Assembly (NCBI GenBank): GCA_051294375.1
Contig: CM119267.1
Coordinates: 8,461,814 to 8,525,813, forward strand
Length of the DNA stretch: 64,000 nt
Direction of reading: 5' to 3'
Origin: Paraspadella gotoi
Lineage: Eukaryota; Chaetognatha
This document shows positions 25,154-38,996 of the stretch, piece after piece. Both the position numbers and the translations under genes were made by a program. Under the pieces are notes generated by a model. That model searched no databases. It saw only the letters and a program-made list of their open reading frames with translations, and was not told where the DNA came from. Numbering within the stretch: the stretch's first letter is position 1; every line of letters begins with the position of its first letter.

Positions 25154-26512
25154 ATGAGCAGGAAAAGCGACTCCGGTTCCATTTGCGTCTTTGTCGTCGC
25201 CGTCGTCGGCGTCGCTTGCGTTTGGCCGACGATTAGAGGTAAGAGACGGGACGGAATGGGAAGGGAAAATGTTGGAAGAAGATGGAATGGATCGGAAAGA
25301 GATGAAATAAGTTTTTTGATACGTAAATTAATTATTGGATCAGAAAAAAAAGTGTGAAAAAAATAAGATTTAATTGAATGAAACAGAACATAATGATGAG
25401 CTGATTCAATATATAAAAATTATAATAAAAAACGCTTTTCGAGAGAGGATATTAAAACTGAAAAGAGAAAGTTTCGCCCCAGTATTTTTTTGTCGAATTT
25501 AGCCGTAAAATGATATAAAAAGCTTGGAAATTTTACTATAAAATTTTCTAAAAAATGCTTAAAATTGTTACCGTAGATAATATTGAGACACCATTTTACT
25601 CTNNNNNNNNNNNNNNNNNNNNNNNNNGTGTTTTTTAACAATCTTTCAAATTCTAATATTACGCTATGAATATAAAATCGTCTACGCCTGATTTTTCTTT
25701 TGTTCGGCGAATAAAAGACGGCGAGACTACGTATTCACTATATTTCGAACTAGTATTTAATTTTTAACAGACGGGACACCAATCAAGAATCTTGAATGAA
25801 ATTTTACGTTCTCATGGAACACAGGGTGATATAGAAGAAGGTAAGGAACTCGGAAACTTCTTTTTAATTATTTTCTCAAGGAAAAGCCCAAGTAAGTCGA
25901 AGTAAAATGATAATCATCTCTCTCCATTTGTAATTGTAAATGCAATTAATACTGCATTAATATCAAACGCGTATTTTTATGAAAAAGTTTGAAATTTAAA
26001 AAAAAAACAACTTTCCTCGCCTTTTAAAGTTTCATCTTCCATTTTTCCATTTCCATTTTATCGTTCCCCCAGTTCCCGAATGGCGCCGCCCTTTATTCGG
26101 CGGCGTCGCGTCGAATAGAATGACGCCGGCCGAAGAACAAAGGGCGCCGTCTCGATTCGTCTCGGAAGCGTCGGAAAGCTTTTTGCCAAGAACAAAGGAA
26201 CCAGCATCGAGGCTTGCGGCCGCTGCCAAACGAGATTGGAACATCTTGCGCCGGTTTTTCGGTCGGCGCCCTGACGTCGACGACGATCGGTGGGCGTGGG
26301 GCGGATCAAAGACGCCGAGCGCCGACGCCGACATGGGCTTGACCCCCTGGCGGCGAGAGGTTCGAGGGGGCGCCTCGGCGAACCCTACAATCTCGGTCAA
26401 TCCTACGGCGGGCGTAGAGATCCAGCGCAATCCCAAACGAGGCTTGAAAAGTTGCGCCTTTAACGCCGTCACTTGTTTCGGGAAGAGAAAGAGACAATTC
26501 AGTTGGCCGTGA
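25154..26512 (+). CDS. Allatostatin-C/CCC neuropeptide precursor
   Basis: Exon 1 (25154-25238) encodes a signal peptide (SICVFVVAVVGVACVWP). Exon 3 (26073-26512) encodes the propeptide. Its C-terminus reads KR|GLKSCAFNAVTCF-G|KRKR (mature peptide 26441-26479, amidation Gly, then dibasic sites). Two Cys with AFNAV/T between them are the core of arthropod allatostatin-C family peptides, and a free amide with CAFNAV is typical of the CCC type. The peptide would be cyclised by a disulfide, secreted, and act on somatostatin/allatostatin-C GPCRs. A likely middle exon (25771-25840) joins exon 3 in phase 1 but needs phase 0 at its start, whereas exon 1 ends in phase 1. A short additional exon, perhaps near the gap at 25603-25627, or a sequence error is therefore implied. 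Confidence 0.85.
25603..25627. other. 25-base assembly gap
   Basis: A run of N in the intron between allatostatin-C exons 1 and 2. It may hide a small exon. Confidence 0.9.
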
Positions 26513-28235
<1,723 letters not shown>

Positions 28236-29410
28236 TCACTTCTGAACGACGAGGTTGACGGGGCGATCGAAAAGCGGCTGCGTGGGTCTGTAGTTTCCTC
28301 TCTCCAAGAGCCTCATGCCTTCGTCGTGCTGAACGTGATTTTTCGTCGTGTCGCAACGAGATAAATTTTCGAATCGGAGCTGGTTGAGGGATCATTGTAG
28401 AAAAGGTTATCTGAATGTTACTTAAAATACTTTGTACACGGATTTCAGATCGGAGTGAAATGAAAAGATTTGATATTACTCAATATGATTGATATTTGAT
28501 CATTTCATTAGTTAGATAATTCCTAAATAACTAGTTGAGATTACTTTACCTTATAATAACCGGTGCGCTTGCTTTCCAACTGGTAGCTTTTTTTGCAGAA
28601 TTTTCCCCCCTCTTATTTGATAATTCAATTTCAAACTCATTGTAAAAAAAATTTCTTATTAATATATTTATTTTATAACGCTGAAATTTTTATTTTCTAT
28701 AAGTTTTAACTAGAAAAACTATAAAATGAAAAAGGCTGTCATTGTGGTTGTAAAAAAGCTTTTGACATTCAGCTCAGACACATACTTCAATGACTATATC
28801 TGTAAGATGAACCAAAATTTTCAAATATTTAATTTTTGTTCATAAAAATATATCTTATATTAACCCTAGGGTTATAACAGGAAGGTCCTATTCAAATGCA
28901 AAAAATTGCTTTTTTGAAATTCGACCATGCAAGCTGGACAACTGGGAGTTGGAAAATAAAAAACGTCAGCGATTTTTTTTACCAGGTAGCAAAATCTGAA
29001 GTTGCTATAACAAATAATTTAGCCACAGTATTTTATCATTTCATTTCACTCCCATTTGAAATCCGTGTAAGAATATCTCCGGCCGAAAAAGGTGTAATCT
29101 ACGTAAAAATATTTCAAAATATATCAAATTTAAAGTCGCGAGTGACATAAAAATCTTTACTATACTTTTAATATTTAATAAAGATAATTCAGAAGTACAT
29201 CATTAGTTAGAGAACGACTGGACGTTTTTTGTGTATAAGTTTTATTTCATATTTTGTTTATTTACTATTCTAAGTTGAAATTTTTATTCAACATAGTCAA
29301 ATTAATAAAAAAAGGCTATTTTAAGCATGTTCTTGATTACAGGGAAGAAACTTTTTACATCATAAGAATTAAGAAATCCCTAACAAAAGTCTTGTCTAGT
29401 CTCGTCTAGT

Positions 29411-29509
<99 letters not shown>

Positions 29510-31556
29510 AAGAGTGAAAACGAGAGACCAAAGCTTTTAACCTTCAAGAGCGAATAAGTCTCGTCTATTTCTGGGCGTTTCAAAAATATCAAGATAAATG
29601 AATTTTTCTAGCGGCCCGTTGGCACAGGTTTTATAAGACACCCTCTCTTTGCCCATAATTTGTTATAATTAAAAATAAAAATAAAACGGGGATTCTCGAT
29701 CGGAAGGTGCGAATCTTATACCTAATAAGAAAAATAAATAAATAAATAAATAACCATAGAGAAATAAAATAAAGGCGGTAACCCGTGATTCAATTAAATG
29801 GAAAATATCGCTAATTAGTTCACGAAGACGAAACCTCGTTTCGCTCACGCGATGAGAGGCGGAAAAAGGAATACCGACCGACTGACCTTAATGACCGACC
29901 GACTAAGACTAAAACTCACCCTGTAGTCTTCTCGTGTGATGGTCGAAGTGTCGGCCAACACGACCCACTGAACGCCTTCCGTGCAAGGCGGAGTCGTCAA
30001 GCTCCCGTTGTATCTGAAAAAAAAAGAAAGATAAATTAATTAAGACAATAAAAGAGAATAAACAGTTAAAAATAATAACGAAAAATCTAGACTAGAGCAG
30101 GAAATAATTTACCCTTGTGTTAAAAAAAAAAATTAAATAAATAAATAAATAAATATATAAAAAATAAATTAGTTATTTAGATAAAATAGTGAAACATGTA
30201 ATTTTGCAACAGATAATAAAAACAGATAATAACGAAAACAAAATAATAATAAAAAAGAAAAACAGTTCTGTCCCGATCCGTCCCCCCCCCNNNNNNNNNN
30301 NNCCCCCCCCACCAACGATTCGAACCTGAAATAGGGTGGGTTCTCAATGTTGACGAACTTGTTGAGCCTCAATTGCGGGCGTCGAGGCGGCGTTAACTGA
30401 GCCGGTTCGATAACATCGGCGAAGAGAGGAATGAGGGTCGCGAGACCCTCGTTCGTCGCATCTCCTTTTAATATAATTATTTTGAGGAACAGGCGACAGA
30501 CCAGACCACTTCGTGCCAAACAAGACGGGTTAAGAAAAGACAATACAAGACAACGTGAAACAAGACGAGACAAGACAAGACCATAACACACTAGCCAAAA
30601 AGACAGGTCAAATATCCGCCTCTTCAAAGCTTATTCAGAAATATGAACATGAACATGAACATTAAACAATCCCAACCGAAATCGAAGAGCTGAGCGACGA
30701 CAGCGAGCCTCCCGTCCACAGCGTTCTTGTGGACAAGGTGCATCTCGAGTCGGAACCGGTGGGAGGCGATCTTGTGCTCGGACGGCCAATGGAAGTGGAA
30801 TTGCTGGAGGTCGTAGCGGACCCCGTCCAGTTTGATTCCGATATTCGGCGACTCTCCTGCGCTCAGGGTCACCTGGAGTAAGGAAGGAATGGAAAGATGT
30901 GATTTTTTTTGTTTTTTATTAAAAATAATATTCTTTTATAAAGATCATGACACGATTTATGTAGCATTTTTCGACTAGCCTGGACTGAGTGGCCGTTGTT
31001 GGCGATGACGTAGTAGAAGAGTGACACGGAATCGTAGCCATAAAATTTCAATCCTGCCGGAATATGCAATGTATTTTTTTTTAAATCAAAGATCGAACAA
31101 AATAACGAAATAACCAACGCCCGCTGGCACCTTCGGTTCCACGGTTGATGCGGACTCCAACGGTGCTGCGGATGTTGATGGGCGATTGGGACTGGCCGGT
31201 TCGGCAGAGCATCGGCCAGTTGGAAGGATCGTGCAATGGATCGTTCCATGATCGATAGGCGAAGGTCCCGTGGGCGCAGACTTGATGGAGATGGAGGTAG
31301 AAGATTGGGTGAATTTTTGTGAATTACATATTTTTAAATTTCACTATTGCGAGTTTCGGGACATCGGCCAAGTAAGAAAACGATTAGTTGAAGAAATTTG
31401 AAAAGAGAAAGAAAATAGGAAGATTTATGTCCATCTTAATCAAATTGCAAAACAAATGACAATGAAAATAATCTAACGCTTACTTCCTTCTTGTGTGTCG
31501 GCAGCGACATAACTTATCGTTGTGAGCGCAAAAATCCAAAGCGTTAAAGCCGGCAT
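28236..31556 (-). CDS. Secreted alpha-carbonic anhydrase, active site intact
   Basis: Seven exons in phase: 31556-31484, 31280-31131, 31053-30980, 30872-30677, 30464-30326, 30013-29920, 28328-28236 (272 residues). A signal peptide ([19 protein letters not shown]) precedes the catalytic domain. The alpha-CA hallmarks are all there: [15 protein letters not shown] (proton-shuttle His64), [11 protein letters not shown] (zinc His94 and His96), EMHLVHKN (His119), [17 protein letters not shown] (Thr199 region) and NYRPTQPL. A Cys near the start (ICAHGTFAY) and Cys in TPPC may form the usual secreted-isoform disulfide. It should hydrate CO2 to bicarbonate outside the cell, for pH or ion regulation or calcification. 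The exon 3 donor is GC (CAG|gctagt). Intron structure parallels the CA-related gene at 13-15 kb, so the two are probable paralogues. Confidence 0.93.
29411..29508 (+). repeat. (GA)n microsatellite in a carbonic anhydrase intron
   Basis: Almost pure GA for about 98 bp. Confidence 0.95.
30291..30302. other. 12-base gap in a poly-C tract
   Basis: A run of N inside an intron of the carbonic anhydrase gene, flanked by C homopolymers. Confidence 0.9.
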
Positions 31557-32500
31557 TTTTCTTTTTTGAAAATTAGCGACTAAAATTTAAAAAAAAAATG
31601 GTAAAAAAAATTAAAAAAAATAGATTCGAACAATATATGTATATATATATAATTTAAATTAGTTTGAATCAATACTGTAAAATTGTAGGGCTTGTAACTA
31701 AGTGAAAAGATAAACTAAGGGGAGATTCCGACTCGGGATACACTTCGGGTTCATTCGCAACACCCAAAGTTTGTCTTCGTCGAAAGAACCACCGGGTACC
31801 AATCAAAGTCAACAAAGAAAAAAAAACCAGAATCGATTAAAAAAAAACAATATTCTTTCTTTTTTTTAATGTTTAACTACATTTTAAAGAAGACAATTTG
31901 AAACATTTTGAGTTATTTTAAGTAATTTCAAAGATGATTCGACGCCGGTCTGTCATTGAATTAGTGTTGCGAGGCATCGCTGGAATCTTGCCCTTTTTTC
32001 AGGAGGATTATTTACAGTTACTATTTGTTCGTCGGAGTTTGGTTCTTCTTTTAAGTTTTCGTTTAGGTTTAGATAAATAAAAAAGATGACTAAATAGTAA
32101 ATACCGGCCCGAAAGAAAAAAATTTAAAAAACTTTAAATTATTATTTCAGAAGAACCAGGGCGTATTCCCTGTTATATTTTAGTGTATAAAAATGATTAA
32201 ATCCAGTGAAAGCGTTTATGTCAATAGAGAAGGACTTAAGTTCACAGTCTCAAACAGAGGATGCGGGCCAAAACTAAAAACCATAACAACAGAATGAATG
32301 TAAAACTAACTATTGTAATTTTTTTTACAAACAATTTTTCAACAGAGTACATACCTCTGAATGTGTCAATTTTTTGGAAGTATCACAACTTCTCTGATTT
32401 CAGTAAAAAAATTCCTCCATGTCATCTCGAACTCGATATGATTAAATTCTTAAGATCACGACGCTGAGGTAGCTAAAAATATGATTTGATTTTGAAACTC

Positions 32501-32710
32501 TCAATTTACAAGTCGTGAAGCCGTGTCTCTGTGCATTCTTAAGTTACGGCCTCTCAAAAGACGTGACAGACTGACCATTAGGACAACAACCGAGTTGACG
32601 GCGATGCCCAGCTGGATGGAACATCTCACCAGCCCCTGGCGCGTTAGCACTAGTACCGTCTCGCTTTTCTCACGCGGCGGTTGGGATGAGGGGTTCATTG
32701 ACGGAGTCAT
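32501..32710 (-). CDS. Possible single-pass membrane microprotein (69 aa)
   Basis: An uninterrupted frame from ATG (32710) to TGA encodes 69 residues. The codon third positions are more GC-rich than the surrounding AT-rich sequence. The layout is a proline- and serine-rich N-terminus, one hydrophobic segment (CSIQLGIAVNSVVVLMVSL) and a basic C-terminus (RLLRGRNLRMHRD), as in small integral membrane proteins. It could equally be one exon of a larger gene, because ATG|gtcagt inside it could act as a donor. It lies between the carbonic anhydrase and death-domain genes, on the same strand. No family was recognised. Confidence 0.3.
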   Translation of the reverse strand: MTPSMNPSSQPPREKSETVLVLTRQGLVRCSIQLGIAVNSVVVLMVSLSRLLRGRNLRMHRDTASRLVN

Positions 32711-35700
32711 TGGCAATACTTAATAGCTTAATAGCTTAATAGCTTAATAGTATTGGTGAAACTATTTGATTGAATCAAGAAAAAGTGAAAGATACAGCGA
32801 TTAAGCGATTTGATCTTTTTTATTCATCCAGTTTCGATAACAAAATCACAAGTTTTTTTTGTAAAATGCCGTTTACAGTGCTTATAATTGTTTTTGTTCT
32901 GTTACAAGAATGAAAGAAAAAAATAACAACGTAATTTAAATATTTATAATCGTAACATAAGTGGATTCGTTGCAATTAATTTCTTGGCAGAAATTGTGAA
33001 AGATTTTTGTTTGTTTTTTTTTCTGTTTTTTTTTCGCTTTTGTAAGTTGTTGTTTTTTTTTTTTGCAATCGCACATAACAAGATAGAAAATCAAGCATTT
33101 ATCTATTTAAAAAAAAAACCAAATCAGATCAGAGAAGGGGAGAGATGGATGCACGAAGCACAAGCCACACGTGGCTTAATGTCGAAGGTCAACATCTTGA
33201 ACTCAGGAACTGCGGGTTACATAGGGGACAGTTTAGAGAAGCGTCACATTATCTCAGGGCGACAGCGTTCTAGAAGTAAGCTACGCTTTTCGCATTTCGT
33301 ACGGAACAGTATCGATAAATAAGTATCGCATTCTAACGTTGGATAGTATATTCGAGAAATAATCGTCGCTTTCGTTATTTTTCACGGGACAGATTTGAAA
33401 ATTAAGCGTCAACTTATTCATTAATGGACAGAATCGAGAATTTAAATTTTAAAGCGTCACGTTCGTAATTATTCTCGTGCGATATCGGGACAGATTAAAG
33501 TCTCCACCGGTCACGCGTACATAATAAGTACTTTAGGAAAATTGTACGGGTTCCACCGAGCGCGACCCGGCGTCGGACATTTTTTTTTTATTTTAAAAAA
33601 AATTACGTCATGCGTTTACCGAGCGTCGGGAAAAAGGGTTAGCAGCAGAAAATTCGCTCTTTACCAAGAGAGATAGAGAGATAGCGCACGGACTCGTTAG
33701 TTAAAAAATCGGTAGTGATGTTTGCGTCTGGCGAAGGTAATGCGTTTAGCGAGGATATTGCATAGTAATATTTATTATGCGCAGGTAGTAGTAGGCACAC
33801 CAACCATTTTCGAGGAGAGAGGAAAAACTGATACAAAGGGAGAAGCGAGTTTGCTTTTTTTTTTCTCTGGTGCATTCGACAAACGTGAATGATTGACAAA
33901 AACACGAAAAACCAAATACAGTTTGGATGCAGGAACATGTAACTTTTTTTTTGGTACAACAATGATTTTTTTTTCTTTTTTTTTTTGTAATGGACGTCTA
34001 ACAAAGCGGTGGAGACATTGACGGCAACAGTTAGGGTGGTAATCGCAAACTTTACGGGTGACATCACTCCAATAAATCACGTTTATGAAATTGGTACAAC
34101 CAATTTTTTTTGGCTCAGAAATTTGTTGGCGGAGAAATTTTTTTTTTTTTCGTCTTACAAATTTTTTTTTTCTTAATCGTGAACGATCAGGGTGCGACAA
34201 AAACATCGGGAGAAAAACGTTTGTTTTTTAAAATATAATTTTTTTGATTAATTAAATATTTACTCGATCGTTAATTTTAAAACTCCTGTCGTTTAGTTTG
34301 AGGAAGAAAACTGGGAAAACTTGGACAAAAAAAATAGACATCTGGTTCTTATTGGAAGCAAACGTTTTTTCAAACCCCATTGCGAGCAGAGAAGGTGATA
34401 AACGTTTAAAAAAACATTTAGTACAATTGGTCGCTGCACGATGCAATAACTTACTGCATTTCATTCGTTCAGCCAAACACTGCGTGCGTTTTAATTCAAA
34501 GACAAGCTAAGTAAAGATTAGGATTAACCGCTCTATCAAAATATTAAGGCACTTTTATAAGTACTCAATATTACTAAAAAAAATTTTCTGGTTTAGCTTT
34601 TTGACTGACATCCGCAAATTACATGGAATATTTGGATTTTCAAACAACTCCTTCATAAATGTAAGTTCTCTCCCTTTTTCATAGTTATATTTTCTTCATA
34701 TCATTAATTTTAATTAAACAATGTCGCGATCTCTATTAAGGGGAAAATGACTTAATGTTATCTTAAGTTATGTCGTCATAGGGACTTAATTAATCCTTAG
34801 TCTTATCTGACTCGTAAAACGATTCTTATAACGTTGTACATAATCGACCGACAAACCGACATGGCAAATCTAAAAATGTCGCGCATGCGACTAAAAAACA
34901 CTGACTTTAACGAGAGATTTCTTGAGGTATTCTGACCGAATTCTTTGGATTCTTATCATTTTTAGAGAATCATGACGATAGACAGCATCAAACCTGGTCC
35001 TTATGACGATGACAAGGCGTGCCGGGATCGGGATTTCACAGGGAATGAGCATCACAGGGGAAATCACATGAATACAAACTCAAAAAAAATTAAACTGGAA
35101 GAAAAAAAAAAACAAAGTCGAGGCGAAAGGATGTAACTTGGAGCGGCAGATGTTTTTTTTTTAAAAGGGATTTATCCTTGAAACGCAATATGTTACTAAA
35201 GTGAAAACAATGACATTTAAAACAAGGTGCGTCTGCTCGCAATTATTACATTCATTGCGTAGTAAACATTAAGCAAGCAAAAACAAAAAATTGGGGAGGA
35301 TTGAAAATTAAAAAAAAAAAAAAAAAAAATTGACGCAATTTCTTTCGAGTCCGACTGCTTTGTGTTTATCAGTGTGATTATTTTTACGTTTTAAATTTGT
35401 TGGGGGAAAATACGAAAAATGCAACCAAAAGAGAGACAAATGACAGGATGCATTCAGGCGATGCCGTTTTTACTTCATTCGCGATGACAGATATAACGAA
35501 TAATAACATCGTTTAGAGGTAAGTAAATCATTATTACATCGTCGTCTTCATCTACGGACTACATCTAGCATTTTTCGATAACAATTCGGCTTTTTTTTTA
35601 AAAATCAACAATCCTCGTAGACGTAACAAAAATAATAAATACAAATTTCCGTGAGAACTTGGAGAGTTGAACAAAGATACAGAAACAGGTTGCATGATTT

Positions 35701-36219
35701 TTTTGATGGGTGGAAAATTCACGTTTTCATCTGTTTCTTACTGACATAAAAAAAAAACTGACCATATAAAACTAACAGATCCAGTTAGATAAGCTTTGAA
35801 AGCGCGACAGTAACTTTGTTTTTTTTTGTTTTGTTTTTGAGGATGGACAAAGATAATGAGGATGATTAAATTCCGGGTACCGCGCGATCTTCCTCAATAC
35901 AAGATAATAACGAATAACAAATGATAAATAAAATTTATATTCATACTGGCGCGGCACCCGGCGTCGTGTTGTCACGTGAGGGCAGTAGTAGTGATTTCCC
36001 TTTTGTTAGCTTTTTTTTTTTTAATGCTGAGCCTTTCTTACTGTTTTTGCTGTTCTTTCATTCTACTGTTGCCTTGTTTTGTTTTGTTTTTTTTTGAAAG
36101 TTTTTTTTTTCTCGTGTAATCGTTGGTGAATTATTTGCTGTTGCTGTTTTGTTTTTGCAGGATTTTTATTTTCTAATTCCGTGATCATTGTTGCATTGTT
36201 GTTTAAATGTGTTTGCCTT
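32711..36219. other. AT-rich intergenic region, no recognisable gene
   Basis: It starts with a short tandem repeat (taatagct units, 32716-32750), then has many T and A homopolymers. The right part is probably the 3' UTR of the death-domain gene. Several open frames here are poly-Lys or poly-Phe products of the homopolymers and were not accepted. Confidence 0.5.
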
Positions 36220-38915
36220 TTAGTCATCCTCATCTTCTTCGTCTGTTGGTGTCGTGGTGGATGACGAGTCGCTTTCCACGTACTCTCCGGGTGCCCTGGT
36301 GACGTCAAAAACAAAACATAAAACACGGTATTTGACCGAAGCGACTATCGGCCTCGACTTTGAAGATTACCTTGGCAGGTATTTGCCAACAATTCGTGCT
36401 GGACCCGTTAAGCCCAACCGTTCCATCGTGTCCTTGAGATCAAAAAATGTTCGGCCTGAAATGTAAAGAGGATCGAGGTTAATAATAATTAATTAATTAA
36501 TTAATTTGAAACTAACGAACGGTACTCGCCTTCCATCTGCCACTTTTGGAGTAAGAGTTCTGTAGGTGAGTAACCCTTACGTTTGTGGAGAAGTGGAATG
36601 AAACAATCAAGACGCATCCTGGCAGCCAATTTGCGCCAGTCGTAGCCTGGAACGATTCCCAACTATATTTTATCAAGGGTATCTTAAACTTTTTTTTTAA
36701 ATCAATGGGCGTAAAACGGAAGCTTCATCAAAAAAAAACAGAAAACTATTAATTATTTACTAATTAGGAAAATTAAGTAAATTTAAAGCCTCCCGTTTTT
36801 CGCTTCTTTTCAATTTCACACATTTGTTTTTTTTTAAATTTTACACATTCTCCAAATACTGTTACGAAAAATGTAAAGCGTTATATCTTAACACCAAGTT
36901 ATCGCACATTGATACCGTGCTCAAATATTATTCTGCAAAATTTAAACTGAAAATAAGGAAGACATTGTGCCGCGGAGGTCTATCGCTAAGTGGACGTTTA
37001 ATTCCCTCTTTTTATTAATCGTTTAAAACCGAAAGTGATGGATGGCTCGTCTAGACCCTGGGGTGGGGGCCTTCATTACATTAAAACAGATATTAATTTT
37101 TGTTTTTGGTTTTTGTTTAAAAAAAAAAAGATTTCTCACGTCCTTCGTGTTTTGCTCCTGGGGGTAAGAAAAAAAGTAAGACTCATGAAAAAAAAATGTT
37201 TTGGTTAAAATTTAAAAAAAAAGCATGAAAAAAAAAACTGAGCAAAATTTCCGTCCAGGTATTTTCAAAATAATATCTGTTGTACAAAACGAAACGAATG
37301 GAACCCAAATTTACCAGTAGACTTGATGTTGTCAAGTCGTGCTCCTAATTTCTCAGAGCATATTCGAGGAATGTAGGCACCCTGAATTTTATGAACAAAT
37401 ATTTAAAAGTAAGTACAAACTTTTTTAAAAAACTTAACGATTGCATTAATTTCAAGTCACAGACCTGANNNNNNNNNNAACAAATATTTAAAAGGAAGTA
37501 CGAACTTTTTTAAAAAATTTAACGACTGCATTAATTTCAAGTCACCGACCTGAACCTGTCCTTTGTGAATGATTTCGGTGACGAGGTACTTGTGTGGACC
37601 CCGCTTTACGGTGCATTCTCGCATGTAGATTTGGTGATCTTCGGCGCTCGATTTGGGACCCGGCGGTTGCTGCTTCTGCGGCGTCGTTGGTTGCGATTGC
37701 TGCTGCTGCTTCTGCAACGCGACGGGTCCCGCGTGCTGAGGCTGTGATTGACTTTTTGGTGAATTCAAATTTCCGTTCGGTGGAGACGTGACTTTTTTCG
37801 ATTCCGCTGGATTTTCTGAGCGAAAAAAAAACGGGAAAGATTATTGCAAATACAAAGAGAGACTTCGCTACACTTTAATAAGTTTGTTTTGTTTTGTTTG
37901 TTTGTTTAGTAAGTCATCACCTGGATTGTCGTTGACTTTTTGTTTCTGTCCCGCTACGTTTGGTGATAATTGGTTCCGTTGAGAGAGAATAGACTGAATG
38001 TGACGCTGAATGATTTCTTGCTGCTGCCGCAAAGAATCTTTGGTTTGCTGAATGAGGAGCATTTGCTCCTGGGTCGTTGCTGAGAAGAAGCGGGTCAAGA
38101 GTGATGAATTACGTAAAAAGGTATTCGGGTGATTAGAAAAAAAAAATTTCATTTCTTCTGGCAAAATCATTACTGTTCGTTTAAATCCTTTACGCTTTTA
38201 CTAATAGATTAACCATTATCATTCACGGTGAGGCACGAACCCGAAACCCCCTGTATTGCACCAAATGACCGCATTGTGAGCTCGACCAGTTAACAGGATC
38301 GTGTCGTTGCAATCTTACATAAAAGTGATCAATCTCAAAACCTGGGTACCATATTAATTAAAACGCTCGCGTGAAAATTGTTTTTTTAAAAAAACATTAA
38401 GATAAAGGCGTTTATTTTTTTACCAGTCCTGAGCGAGTGCTTCGTGGGCATGACAATACTTTCGCGGTAAACAGTGCGGTGCACCCCGAAGGTGCCCGGA
38501 GTGCCGGTCCTGACCCCTAAGGCCCCGGGCGGGGTCCCGATCCGCCTAGGAGGGTCCGAGAAGAGCCCGTCGGACGGGTCCGAACAGGATTGGCCCCCGA
38601 TGTCCGACTCGCACCCCGAGGACGTGCCTGTCCCGTTGCCTAGCGACGACGACGCGTGTGGGAGGGGGGGATGGACGCAAGATGGGGCGCGGAGTGTCGA
38701 AAGGGAGCCGCGACAGGACGCGAAAAGTGAAAACATGGAAGTGAAAACGTGAAACGTGAAACGTTGAAAGTGGGTCAAGTGAAATGCGGCGCGGAACCTC
38801 ACCTCCTAATTGTGCGTTGCACGCGTCGGAGTTTAGGTGGTTGGAATTTTGTGAGATCGAATCTCCTTCGTTGATGGGAAAATGGGATTCCAAGAATTTC
38901 GTCTGTGGAGGGTGG

Positions 38916-38996
<81 letters not shown>

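Noticed and set aside
28896-29150. 84-codon plus-strand frame between carbonic anhydrase exons
   Set aside because: AT-rich third positions like the surrounding intron, no motif, and it lies in the intron before the last carbonic anhydrase exon.
30310-30330. GATTCGAACCTG resembling a tRNA T-arm
   Set aside because: Coincides with the donor of carbonic anhydrase exon 5; no A box at tRNA distance.
33639-34206. Lys/Phe-rich minus-strand frames of about 140 codons
   Set aside because: Built from A/T homopolymers, no domain, no splice support.
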